DNA from: DYIU01 sp038326775
Lineage (GTDB): Bacteria > Actinomycetota > Geothermincolia > Fen-727 > Anoxymicrobiaceae
DNA length: 64,000 bases
Assembly: GCA_038326775.1 (NCBI GenBank)
Contig: JBBQKJ010000010.1
Location: 1 to 64,000 of the forward strand
Direction: 5' to 3'
Position 1 is the first letter of the stretch, and each line of letters opens with the position of its first letter. Below the pieces are notes generated by a model, which had not been told where the DNA came from, searched no databases, and worked only from the letters and a program-made list of their open reading frames with translations. Shown one piece after another: positions 41,628-50,435 of the stretch. Position numbers and translations under genes: made by a program.

Positions 41628-42383
41628 TCACCCACCAGAGTCCTGTTCCGCTGAGGCCACTCCTGGCACTCCGAATATCGGCACGGAAGCCCGCTTGTGC
41701 TCGCTTGCGGAGACCAGGCCCTTGACCCGGGCCACTTCATCAGGCATTTCTACAGGGGTACGGCCCTGCTCCAGTGCCTTCAATATCGAGTCCATCTCCT
41801 GGTAGGTCATGCCCAATTCGCCCTCGTCGGTCTGTCCCTCCCACAGGCCCGCGCTTGGTGGCTTCGCAAGTATCGGCCCGGGCACCCCCAGGCTCGCGGC
41901 TATCTCGTAGAGGTCGGTCTTGTAGATATCGGCAAGAGGGCAGATGTCAGCGGCGCCATCCCCGTGCTTTGTGAAGTAACCCACGCTCCGCTCGCTCTTG
42001 TTGGAGGTGCCGACAATCATCATCCCGCGATCGTTTGCCAGGTAGTAAAGGGTTATCATGCGGAGTCTCGGCTTGATGTTCGAGATAGCCGCCTCGCCTC
42101 CGGGCGGCAGCACGGCCAGCAGGCTCTCGAGCACGGTTGAAAGGTCGATAGTCAGTGTTTTTATCTCGAACGCTTCGGCGGCAAGCAAGGCATCGTCCAT
42201 ATCGCGCCTACGGCTCATGCACGGCATTATCACCCCTAGCGCGCGGTCGCCAAGGGCTCTCTCGCACAGTGCTCCCACTACTGCGGAGTCCAGGCCGCCG
42301 GAAAGCCCGAAAACGGCTCCCTTTGCGCCTGCCGCTTTGGCCTGCTCTCTTATCCACAAGGTCAACTCTTCAATGATTCTCAT
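41628..42383 (-). CDS. nadE: NAD+ synthetase, ammonia-dependent type
   Basis: 251 residues, synthetase domain only, with no glutaminase domain. ATP-pyrophosphatase loop FGLSGGLDSAVVG, VGTSNKSERSVGYFTKHGDGAADI and a DLYEIAASLGVP segment are typical. It would use free ammonia, unlike the glutamine-dependent NadE at 10690-12420. It lies 9 bases upstream of glnR and probably shares its transcript. A paralogous function on another substrate is possible because two NAD synthetases are unusual. Confidence 0.88.
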   Translation of the reverse strand: MRIIEELTLWIREQAKAAGAKGAVFGLSGGLDSAVVGALCERALGDRALGVIMPCMSRRRDMDDALLAAEAFEIKTLTIDLSTVLESLLAVLPPGGEAAISNIKPRLRMITLYYLANDRGMMIVGTSNKSERSVGYFTKHGDGAADICPLADIYKTDLYEIAASLGVPGPILAKPPSAGLWEGQTDEGELGMTYQEMDSILKALEQGRTPVEMPDEVARVKGLVSASEHKRASVPIFGVPGVASAEQDSGG

Positions 42384-42462
42384 GACGCTCCACGCTTTAA
42401 GCCCAATAACTGCCTATTGAAGATAATACTTCAGGTATGCGCTGCCGGAAACCCGGGAGGCC

Positions 42463-43821
42463 TCACAAGGCCCGCCGCAGGACCGCCGCGAACATCCCGT
42501 CGCTTCCGTCGGTGTCGCGGAAGAGCTCGAGGAACGTCCCGCCGGCGCCTGGCCGTTGGCCCGAAGCCTCGATTGGCCCGAATCCGCTTTCTTTCTGGAG
42601 GAACAGATCGACCACATCCTGGTTTTCCCTTCTGGATATGGTGCAGGTCGAGTAAACGAGCAGGCCTCCTGGTTTCACCATGGCGGCTCCTTCCCGTAGC
42701 AGGGCCAGCTGCAGCTTCGAGAGCCTTTCCACGTCTTCCGGCCTTTTTCTCCACCTCGTGTCAGGCCTCCGGGCGAACGTGCCAAGCCCGGTGCATGGCG
42801 CGTCGACCAGCACCCTGTCGAACTCCCCCTCGAGGTATGCTCTGGCGGTTGTCGAATCGAGCGCCCTTGTCTCAACGATTGTGTTGCCCAGCCTGCTCGC
42901 GGCCCCAGCAATCATCTCCAGACGCGCGGGGCTTACGTCGAGGGCTGTCACCGACCCGATGTTCCTCATCAGCTCGGCCAGGTGATTGGCCTTTCCTCCC
43001 GGCGCTGCGCACATATCCAGCACCCGCATCCCGGGGGCCGGGTCCACTTGGTGGCCAACAAGAATTGAGCCCTGGTCCTGCACCGAAAACAGTCCACTCT
43101 GGTACTCGTAGAGCTCTGGAACCGAACCGCTTCCGCTGACAAGCAGCGCCTCGGGCGCCAGTTCGCCGCGGCGCACCTCCATGCCATGAGCCTGCAACTT
43201 CGCCTGCAGCTCCTCTGGAGTATTTCTCAACAGGTTGCATCTGATACTGAGCGAAGGCTGCTCGTTATCCGCGGCACAGAGGGACTCCGCGCGCTCGAAG
43301 CCAAGCTCCCTGACCCACATCTCGACCACCCAGCGCGGGTGGGAGTGGCGGACCTCCAGGTAAGAGAGTGGATCGCTGTCGCGGTCGGGCCACTCGATAT
43401 TTTCCAGCCCACGCGCAAGCGCCCTTAGCACGCCGTTGACGTATCCCACCGCGCTCTCTCCCAGTTCGCTGCGAGTGAGGGCGGCGGCAAGGTCGCAAGT
43501 GGCGTAGTCTGGCACCTCGGTGAACATCACCTGGTAGGCAGACAAACGCAGAATCCACAGTACCCCCGGATCGAGAGTATCGAGAGCGCGGCTGGAGAAC
43601 CGCGTGAGTGCCCAGTCGAGGGCGCTCTTCATACGAACCGTACCCTGCACCAGTTCGGTCACCAGGGCTCTGTCGCGCCTGTCCATCTCAGATGACGAGA
43701 GAGCTGCCGCCAGCAGATGATTTAGAAAAGCCCCATCGCGCCCGTATTCCGCCAGCACCCCATAGGCGCACCTGCGCGCGCTCTCGCCCGCAGGTCTTGG
43801 CACTTCTCCGGAATATCTCAC
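42463..43821 (-). CDS. rsmB: 16S rRNA (cytosine-967-C5)-methyltransferase
   Basis: 452 residues. An N-terminal NusB-like RNA-binding domain (about 1-140) is followed by the RsmB/Sun methyltransferase domain. That domain has the SAM motif LDMCAAPGGKANHLAE, the DAPCTGLGTFARRPDTRW motif and the catalytic Cys region YSTCTISRREN. It overlaps the fmt stop by 4 bases (ATGA), in the common order def-fmt-rsmB. Confidence 0.94.
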   Translation of the reverse strand: MRYSGEVPRPAGESARRCAYGVLAEYGRDGAFLNHLLAAALSSSEMDRRDRALVTELVQGTVRMKSALDWALTRFSSRALDTLDPGVLWILRLSAYQVMFTEVPDYATCDLAAALTRSELGESAVGYVNGVLRALARGLENIEWPDRDSDPLSYLEVRHSHPRWVVEMWVRELGFERAESLCAADNEQPSLSIRCNLLRNTPEELQAKLQAHGMEVRRGELAPEALLVSGSGSVPELYEYQSGLFSVQDQGSILVGHQVDPAPGMRVLDMCAAPGGKANHLAELMRNIGSVTALDVSPARLEMIAGAASRLGNTIVETRALDSTTARAYLEGEFDRVLVDAPCTGLGTFARRPDTRWRKRPEDVERLSKLQLALLREGAAMVKPGGLLVYSTCTISRRENQDVVDLFLQKESGFGPIEASGQRPGAGGTFLELFRDTDGSDGMFAAVLRRAL

Positions 43822-44762
43822 GTCTCGGGCCTGTCTGAGAATCTTTCCCCGATCAGAAGGCGCTGACCGCGCGAGAACTCCCCGGCGGTCATGCGCTGCC
43901 TGCCCTCCGGTTGCATCAAGGCCACCCTCAAGCAGGCGGTCCCGGTATTCACCAGGAACCCTTCCTTTCCCATGTTCATCAAAGTACCGGGCTCATCCTC
44001 CGGCGGCACGTCCGTCACAAGCACCGACCAGATTTTTACCCTCTTGCCCCTGAAGAACGTGTAGGCTCCCGGTGCCGGATCGAAGGCCCGTACCAACCTG
44101 CCTATTTTCTCCGCTGGCTGGGACCAGTCTATCCTGCCTTCATCCGGATGCACGGCGGGGGCCATGGTGGCCTTGTCTTCCTCCTGGGCCACCGGCATGA
44201 TAACCGCCGATTGCAGCCCGTCCAGGGTCTCCACGAGCAGGCGGGCCCCAACATGACCAAGCCGTTCGCCAAGGATACCGGCAGTGTCGAAATCGCTTAT
44301 CGGGACCTCCTGGTGGAGGAGTATGTCTCCAGAGTCAAGCTTTCCGTTCATCCGGATCGTGGTCACCCCGGTTATGCTCGCTCCGTTCATCAGCGCGCGC
44401 TCGATCGGCGCTGCCCCCCGGTACCTGGGTAGAAGTGAAGGATGCAGGTTGACAAAGCCGAACGAAGGCAGCTCAAGCAGCCAGCCCGGGATGAGGCCGC
44501 CGTACGCGACTACGACCCCGGCGTCCCAGCCGATGCCGTCGGCCATCTCGGCGATTGCCTCCCGCGCGAGCGATACAGGCTGCCACACGGTGAGGCCGAT
44601 CTCAATCGCACGCCTGACAACCGGCGTTGCCGCTTCCTTCAGGCCCCGCCCGGCCGGACGGTCAGGCATACCAACGACAGCGACGATCTCGTGCTCGCTC
44701 GAGTGTAGCGACTCGAGCGCTTCCAGCGCGAACCCGTCACTTCCGAAAAACAGTACTCTCAA
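43818..44762 (-). CDS. fmt: Methionyl-tRNA formyltransferase
   Basis: 314 residues; formylates initiator Met-tRNA. FFGSDGFALEALESL at the N-terminus and NLHPSLLPRYRGAAPIERALMNG with the formyl-donor SLLP motif are present. The start is taken as TTG at 44762, behind GAGGGG and one base after the def stop codon; the longer frame to 44849 overlaps def and has no family similarity. Confidence 0.93.
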   Translation of the reverse strand: MRVLFFGSDGFALEALESLHSSEHEIVAVVGMPDRPAGRGLKEAATPVVRRAIEIGLTVWQPVSLAREAIAEMADGIGWDAGVVVAYGGLIPGWLLELPSFGFVNLHPSLLPRYRGAAPIERALMNGASITGVTTIRMNGKLDSGDILLHQEVPISDFDTAGILGERLGHVGARLLVETLDGLQSAVIMPVAQEEDKATMAPAVHPDEGRIDWSQPAEKIGRLVRAFDPAPGAYTFFRGKRVKIWSVLVTDVPPEDEPGTLMNMGKEGFLVNTGTACLRVALMQPEGRQRMTAGEFSRGQRLLIGERFSDRPET

Positions 44763-44763
44763 G

Positions 44764-45279
44764 TCAACCCCTCTGCGCGGCGGCCTCCTCGCGCCGGATA
44801 GCATGCTCCTGGCACTGCTCCAGCGCCCTCTTCCTTTCATCGGGGTCACACCTGTCGATTATCAGCACGCCTTCCAGGTGATCACATTCATGCTGGAACA
44901 CCTGGGCGGTGAATCCAATCGATTCAAGCACGATATTTTGCCCGGAAGGGGTCATGCATCTGACCTTTACACGCTCGAATCGTGGAAGGGAGATGTAAAC
45001 ACCCGGAAGGCTGAGGCAGCCCTCCTCGCAAACGGTCTCATTCTCCGTCTCTACTATCTCGGGGTTTATCAGACACCTGGTACCGTGGCCCAGGTCATAG
45101 ATAAAAAGCTTCTTGAGGACGCCGACCTGCGAAGCCGCGAGCCCGACCCTGCCCGGCGCCTCTTTGAGGGTCTCCTCCATCTTCTCTACGAGATCGCTGA
45201 CCTCTCGGTCCACGGCCTCGACCGCTCGGCACTTTTCCCGGAGCACCGGGTCGCCTAAAGTCCTTATCTCGAGGGCCAA
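44764..45279 (-). CDS. def: Peptide deformylase
   Basis: 171 residues; removes the N-formyl group from nascent proteins. The three family motifs are seen: GLAASQVG (motif 1, Ser in place of the usual Pro), EEGCLSLPG (motif 2) and QHECDHLEG (motif 3, metal-binding His residues and Glu). It follows metK by 35 bases and is directly joined to fmt. Confidence 0.94.
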   Translation of the reverse strand: MALEIRTLGDPVLREKCRAVEAVDREVSDLVEKMEETLKEAPGRVGLAASQVGVLKKLFIYDLGHGTRCLINPEIVETENETVCEEGCLSLPGVYISLPRFERVKVRCMTPSGQNIVLESIGFTAQVFQHECDHLEGVLIIDRCDPDERKRALEQCQEHAIRREEAAAQRG

Positions 45280-45314
45280 CCTTGTTACCTCCGAGGGCAG
45301 AAATCCTATAAGTC

Positions 45315-46511
45315 CTAGAGCCCCGCTTCGCTCTTGAGTATATCCGCTTTGTCGGTTCGTTCCCAGGTGAAGCCCTCTTCCTGTCGGCCGAAATGCCCGT
45401 ACGAAGCGGTCCTCCTGTAGATGGGGTTCAGCAGCTTCAGGTCCCTGATGATGGCCGCGGGCCTCAGGTCAAAGGTTGCAGAAATGAGCTTTCCTATCCT
45501 ATCGATGTCGATCTTCTCGGTACCAAAACCCTCACACCTTATAGAAACCGGGTGGGCTACTCCGATAACGTAGGCGAGCTGGACCTCGAAGCGGTCGGCA
45601 AGGCCCGCTGCCACCACGTTCTTGGCCACCCAGCGCGCGGCGTAAGAAGCCGAGCGGTCGACCTTGGACGGGTCCTTCCCGGAGAAGGCGCCCCCGCCAT
45701 GACGCGCCATTCCGCCGTAAGTGTCAACGATTATCTTCCGGCCGGTGAGCCCGGTGTCCGCCTTGGGCCCACCCTGTTCGAACCTGCCAGTGCAGTTTAT
45801 GAGCACTTCGGTTTCCTCGTCCATTAGTTCCGCGGGCACTATCGGCCTTATGACGTGCTCCGTGAGGTCTGGCGTCAGCAGCGCCTCTATGTCGACGTCA
45901 GGCCCGTGCTGGGCCGCGATTACTATCTTTGAGACCCTCACCGGCCGGTCGTCCTCGTACTCCACGGTGACCTGGGTCTTTCCATCGGGCCGTAAGTACG
46001 TAAGGACCTCCGCCTTCCTGACATCGGCAAGCCTGCGGGCAAGCTTATGCGCGAGCATGATCGGAAGCGGCATCAGCTCTTCGGTCTCGTTACAAGCGTA
46101 ACCGAACATCATGCCCTGGTCGCCCGCGCCAAGCTTGTCGAGCTCATCGTCGCTTCCCTCGAGCCGTTCCTCCATCGCGTCGTCGACGCCCCGGGCGATA
46201 TCCGGCGATTGCGGGTCTATCGATGTGAGCACCGCACAGGTCTCAAAATCGAAACCGTACTTGGCCCGCGTATAACCTATCTCCTCGATGGTCTTTCTGA
46301 CCGCCGACGGGATGTCCGCGTATGCATCGGTGGTTATCTCGCCCGATACCACCACCAGCCCGGTCGTCACCAGCGTCTCGCAGGCGACGTGCGCGGTCGG
46401 GTCCTTGGCAATTATCTCGTCCAGAATGGCATCGCTGATCTGGTCAGCGACCTTGTCCGGGTGTCCCTCCGTAACCGACTCAGAGGTGAAGTACCTCTTT
46501 TCCTGCGACAT
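45315..46511 (-). CDS. metK: S-adenosylmethionine synthetase
   Basis: 398 residues; makes SAM from methionine and ATP. Signatures: FTSESVTEGHPDKVADQISDAI, GAGDQGMMFGYA and GGGAFSGKDPSKVDRSAAY-like region. Heads a metK-def-fmt-rsmB run. The 210 bases upstream were checked for a SAM riboswitch and none was recognised. Confidence 0.96.
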   Translation of the reverse strand: MSQEKRYFTSESVTEGHPDKVADQISDAILDEIIAKDPTAHVACETLVTTGLVVVSGEITTDAYADIPSAVRKTIEEIGYTRAKYGFDFETCAVLTSIDPQSPDIARGVDDAMEERLEGSDDELDKLGAGDQGMMFGYACNETEELMPLPIMLAHKLARRLADVRKAEVLTYLRPDGKTQVTVEYEDDRPVRVSKIVIAAQHGPDVDIEALLTPDLTEHVIRPIVPAELMDEETEVLINCTGRFEQGGPKADTGLTGRKIIVDTYGGMARHGGGAFSGKDPSKVDRSASYAARWVAKNVVAAGLADRFEVQLAYVIGVAHPVSIRCEGFGTEKIDIDRIGKLISATFDLRPAAIIRDLKLLNPIYRRTASYGHFGRQEEGFTWERTDKADILKSEAGL

Positions 46512-46622
46512 TGCTTCCCTCCATTTCCATCCGACGCCATTTTGCGCTGTTTTATCTTCCTACAAGCCTTGACGCTGTCACTGACAAATGCGACCCGACC
46601 CCAGCCTGACTTCATTAAGTAT

Positions 46623-46644
46623 GCCCCCTCCACGCGGAGGGGGC
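46623..46644. repeat. Perfect GC-rich hairpin between metK and lipoprotein gene
   Basis: GCCCCCTCC-ACGC-GGAGGGGGC, perfect 9-bp arms, lies in the 210-base gap between metK and the gene at 46722. There is no T tract on either side. It could terminate the upstream lipoprotein transcript by a factor-dependent route or be a structural element of the metK leader. Confidence 0.5.
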
Positions 46645-46721
46645 ACCACAACCCCCGATCCTTCAATAAAATACAATAGCACACTCAAGGAAGGCTGGCA
46701 CCGCATCCTCCGCGGTGTGGC

Positions 46722-47396
46722 TCAGGACGGCGGTTTCTGGATCTCTTTACTTATGAAGTCCCCGTTCATCCCGTCGACATAGACACGCAGTATCTCGGAA
46801 GCGATCTTTGGCTCGCGGTAGTTTACGTCCCAGATCCACTTGTACTTGGGGGCCGGCATCTTCTCGCCTATCGCTTCGTAATCAGCACTGCAGCGGAGCG
46901 TCACGTTCACCTGCGCATCGGGGTGCGCCTCCAGGAACTCGCTTCCTCCATTGCGCAGCCCTACCGTGTACACCTCGGAGGAGTCCACCCGGAAATCGGG
47001 CGGTTTGTTCTTTGAATAGATCTCCCGGCCTTTTTCAGCGCCTTTGTTCCTGGTCGGAACACCGGGCCAGATTCGGCCGCGGTTGTAAATAACCAGAAAC
47101 TGCCCGTGTTCCTCCGGGGTCGGAGAGAAGTAGTAGACCTCCCATATCTTGCCCTTGCCATCCCGGCCTATGCCTTCGGCGTCACCGTCCCTCACCTGGA
47201 TCATCCAGTTCTGGTCCTGCCACCTGTCGGCAGCGGGGCGTGTGAACCGTACGGCTTCGTAGGCGGACACCGCCTCCGGCCGGCCTCCAGTATCATCAGC
47301 CTGGGTGACTTCCACCTCCTTGCCGCATCCGGGCAGAGCAAGCGCCGCAAGCGCAACGATCAGGACGCATAAAGACAATGCCGCAAACGCTTTCAT
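46722..47396 (-). CDS. Predicted lipoprotein of unknown function
   Basis: 224 residues. A signal peptide ends in the lipobox LPGC (Cys near residue 24), followed by a compact, Trp/Tyr-rich extracytoplasmic domain. No membrane helix apart from the signal and no family recognised. It stands alone on the minus strand between metK and a 170-base gap before the glycosyltransferase gene. Confidence 0.6.
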   Translation of the reverse strand: MKAFAALSLCVLIVALAALALPGCGKEVEVTQADDTGGRPEAVSAYEAVRFTRPAADRWQDQNWMIQVRDGDAEGIGRDGKGKIWEVYYFSPTPEEHGQFLVIYNRGRIWPGVPTRNKGAEKGREIYSKNKPPDFRVDSSEVYTVGLRNGGSEFLEAHPDAQVNVTLRCSADYEAIGEKMPAPKYKWIWDVNYREPKIASEILRVYVDGMNGDFISKEIQKPPS

Positions 47397-47568
47397 ATTC
47401 GCACTCTCCTCCCCCGAGACTCGCTTGCATCCAGATCGCCGGTCATCCTTGCCTGACCCCCCGCCAGTGAGCCTGTGACGGCTTCTCGACGATTATTCTA
47501 CAGCATCGCAAGCACGGATCTCATCGCCGGCAACGCGCGCCCACAAACGATTAGACCACCCGGCGGCC

Positions 47569-49155
47569 TCAAGGGTTCACAGCAGGGACGATAGCCTCGC
47601 GCAGTAAGCGCCCGTCAAAGACCCAGACACCGTCGATATCGATTGGGAGCACGAACCGCGCGAGCCCGAGAGCCGGGTCGGAGCCATCGGATGACTTGAA
47701 CCCAGGCCTCATCATGACGAAATCCGGGCGAACATATGCGACGTGTTCGGCCACGGCGTCGGCGCCCACCGCCTGTAGAAGCACGAGCACGGTGCTGGCC
47801 GGATCGATACCCTTCTCCTCACCTCCGCCGGGCTCTTCGGGTAAAAGCAGAAGGGACTCCGGCCTGTAGCTCTTCAGGTAGAACGCCATGATGGGGCTGA
47901 GGTCGTTCAGCCGAAGCATCACACGGCCGCGCGCGGACATCCGCCCGTTCATGTACTCGGCCGCCTCCTTGTACATCAGGGAGCGTCGGTAGGTGGGGTC
48001 CGCTCTTAAGAGAAACGAACCGAACCCTACCGGCAGGCTCAAGGCGAGCGAGGCCGCCAGCACCGCGGCCACCACCACCCTCGCCCGCATCGGATGCGCC
48101 GAGAGCACACGGGCTGTCTCCGACAGGCCCCAGCCCCCGAGAAGGGCGAAGGCCGGCAAGGCAGAGTACACGAGCCAGGGAGGCTTGCCCCACGAAAGCG
48201 AGAGGAACACGTATGTGAGCAGGACCCATATGACCAGGAAGAGCGCAATCCGCCAGTGAGGTTGGCGGGATGATGTACGAGTGGTCGCGCTCGCTTCCGC
48301 GACCGGGGCTCGCGACCCTCCCCTCGGCCACCCGTTTCTTCGAATGTACGTTACCAGGAAAGCCGCGCCGGCTGCGGCCAGGGCGAGCGTGACCCAGCCG
48401 AGGTCCAGGTGAACGCGCCCGAGATAGAAGTGCCACGGCTTGCGCCAGTTTGCCGACTCCGGGCTGCCGCCCAGGTAGAAACGCACGAACTCCCCTTTGC
48501 TGGTCGAGAAGAACAGGTACCACCATGACGAGATCAGAACGCCCGTGGCGAGGCTTATGAAGAACCCCTTCAACCGATCTAACCCGCGGCTTGCCAGGAT
48601 GAAGAGAAAAAGCGCCGCGGGAAGGAAGACGAAGATCTCCTTGGTGAGCATGGCCATGCCAAGCATCGCGCCCGCTACCAGGTACTTCCCGCGGAAGAAC
48701 AGCAGCAGGAACAGCATCCCCAGCAGCAGCGCAAAGGATTCCTGCTTCACCAGGCTGTCGTATACCCTGGCCGCCGGCATGACCGCGAAGAGGAAAGCGG
48801 CCGCCAGCCCCGCACGCTCGCCGAACCAGTCGCGCCCGCAGAAGAAGATGGCGAGGGCAAGTCCTGCCGCGGAAGCGACAGACATGATCTCCATCGCTAT
48901 GGAAAGCCCGTGCCTGCCGGTTCCGCTCACGGCCTCGTAGAGCGCCCCCAGCCCGGTGTAAAGCGGGGGGTGCCTCAAGAAGTTGTTATAGAAAACGTCG
49001 CTGGTATGGCCCGTCGCCGCGTCAATGACGGAGTTGACGTTCCATGCCTCGTCGTAGGTCAGGGCGTGTCCAACGTTGAACACCCGCAGCAGTATCACTA
49101 ACGCCACGATGGCTATCAGCCCTGCCACCAGCAGCTTTCGGTTCATCCCGCCCAT
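47569..49155 (-). CDS. GT39/ArnT-like membrane glycosyltransferase
   Basis: 528 residues with about ten membrane helices. The first extracytoplasmic loop has the ALTYDEAW motif (Asp-Glu pair typical of catalytic loop 1 in GT39/GT83 enzymes that use polyprenyl-phosphate sugars), then NNFLRHPPLYT. It probably transfers a sugar from a lipid carrier on the outer face of the membrane. The ATG follows GAGGGA and lies 10 bases after the phosphoesterase gene, so they are likely cotranscribed. Acceptor unknown. Confidence 0.75.
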   Translation of the reverse strand: MGGMNRKLLVAGLIAIVALVILLRVFNVGHALTYDEAWNVNSVIDAATGHTSDVFYNNFLRHPPLYTGLGALYEAVSGTGRHGLSIAMEIMSVASAAGLALAIFFCGRDWFGERAGLAAAFLFAVMPAARVYDSLVKQESFALLLGMLFLLLFFRGKYLVAGAMLGMAMLTKEIFVFLPAALFLFILASRGLDRLKGFFISLATGVLISSWWYLFFSTSKGEFVRFYLGGSPESANWRKPWHFYLGRVHLDLGWVTLALAAAGAAFLVTYIRRNGWPRGGSRAPVAEASATTRTSSRQPHWRIALFLVIWVLLTYVFLSLSWGKPPWLVYSALPAFALLGGWGLSETARVLSAHPMRARVVVAAVLAASLALSLPVGFGSFLLRADPTYRRSLMYKEAAEYMNGRMSARGRVMLRLNDLSPIMAFYLKSYRPESLLLLPEEPGGGEEKGIDPASTVLVLLQAVGADAVAEHVAYVRPDFVMMRPGFKSSDGSDPALGLARFVLPIDIDGVWVFDGRLLREAIVPAVNP

Positions 49156-49165
49156 AGGTCCCTCT

Positions 49166-49918
49166 TCAGCGGCCAGCGGCCAGTCGCTCTATCAGCAACG
49201 CCGGAAGGCCGGTATTCGACATCCTCTTCTGCACATCGGCAATGGGGTACTCCACCCGGCGGTAGGTGATGGTTCCACGGCCGCGGTCGAACTCAACGTA
49301 ACAGGCGCGAGGGTCGCCGTCGCGCGGTTGTCCGACGCTGCCCGCGTTCACCATGAACCGATGGCCTTCCTCCAGTTCTATGACATCGCCGTCGCGCGGC
49401 TTTGCGAGTGCAATGACTCTTTGCTCCTCTTCAGGAAACGATTCGCGGCTCAAGCGGAATACCGCCGGCACGTGCGAGTGCCCGTGAAAGCACACCGCCT
49501 CTTCGAACTCGAGAAAGCTCGCTCGCGCCTGCGATACTGAGACCACATACTCCCATAGCGGGTTTCGCGGGCTTCCATGCACCAGCCTCCACTCCACCGT
49601 GTGCCACATCGTCGCAAGAGAGTCCAGGTACGAACACGATGCCTCGACGAGCACTTCCCGGGTCCATTCACAGGCCAGGCGAGCCTCCCGGTTGAACGAC
49701 GAGAGGTCCAGCCTTCCGCGCGACACGAGGTCGTGGTTGCCGGCTACGGCCATCGCTTCGATATCTTCTATCCTCCGCAAGCATTCATTGGGATACGGGC
49801 CATACCCGACAGTGTCTCCCGCGCACAGCCATTCCGCGGCACCATCCGCGTTGGCTATCACCGCTTCAAGCGCAGGCAGGTTTCCGTGAACGTCTCCGAT
49901 CACGCACGTGAACGACAA
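49166..49918 (-). CDS. Calcineurin-like metallophosphoesterase (YfcE-type)
   Basis: 250 residues. Metal-binding motifs are in order: GDVHGNLPALEAV, GDTVGYGPYPNECL, GNHDL and HGHSHVPAVF. These define a cytoplasmic binuclear metallophosphoesterase; its natural substrate is unknown. It is followed closely by the glycosyltransferase gene. Confidence 0.85.
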   Translation of the reverse strand: MSFTCVIGDVHGNLPALEAVIANADGAAEWLCAGDTVGYGPYPNECLRRIEDIEAMAVAGNHDLVSRGRLDLSSFNREARLACEWTREVLVEASCSYLDSLATMWHTVEWRLVHGSPRNPLWEYVVSVSQARASFLEFEEAVCFHGHSHVPAVFRLSRESFPEEEQRVIALAKPRDGDVIELEEGHRFMVNAGSVGQPRDGDPRACYVEFDRGRGTITYRRVEYPIADVQKRMSNTGLPALLIERLAAGR

Positions 49919-50048
49919 CCATTCTCTCCCTGGAATAACAGGCCGCTACGTGGCCGGTCGCGACTGCAGTCAGCGCAAAACCGCTCTCCCCGCCCACGCC
50001 CCGTCAACCCCGGCTTCGCTACCCTCACAATATGCCGCGGCACCGGTT

Positions 50049-50330
50049 TCAGGTCGCGATGTGTCCGTGGACGGCTACGATGTTGCTCCAGGGGATGAAG
50101 TAGTGGTGGATGCCGAGCATGCCCGTAGCCGCAAGGGTGATGCCCTCCCCCTGCACCTCGACCACCGCGTAGAACTGCACTTCAGGTACCTCATGCCGCA
50201 ACAGGATCTCGATCGACTGGCAGGCCGATTCCCAGCCGAACATCTTCTTGCAGAGCTCCACCGGGAGGTGTTTGATATCGCTTTCAGGTTCCTGCACGTA
50301 ACAAGGTTCCCTGAGCCTGATGACTTGCAT
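50049..50330 (-). CDS. Small hypothetical protein
   Basis: 93 residues, no membrane segment, with two cysteines near the N-terminal half and a hydrophobic beta-rich C-terminal half (FYAVVEVQGEGITLAATGML). The ATG at 50330 follows AGGAGG at good spacing, which supports it being translated; the extension to 50402 is rejected. No family recognised. It lies downstream of the glycosidase gene on the same strand. Confidence 0.55.
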   Translation of the reverse strand: MQVIRLREPCYVQEPESDIKHLPVELCKKMFGWESACQSIEILLRHEVPEVQFYAVVEVQGEGITLAATGMLGIHHYFIPWSNIVAVHGHIAT

Positions 50331-50435
50331 TCTTTCCTCCTTGCGGTCTCTTCCAGACCTTGGAAAAGGATATTCCATTCGCCCGGCCCGGGCAAACGGC
50401 ACCTGCTCGCTCCAGCCTGACCCAGGTGTCGCTTT

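Noticed and set aside
46512..46721. Possible SAM riboswitch before metK
   Set aside because: The leader was read for SAM-I/SAM-II/SAM-IV core segments and none was seen; only a simple GC hairpin is present.
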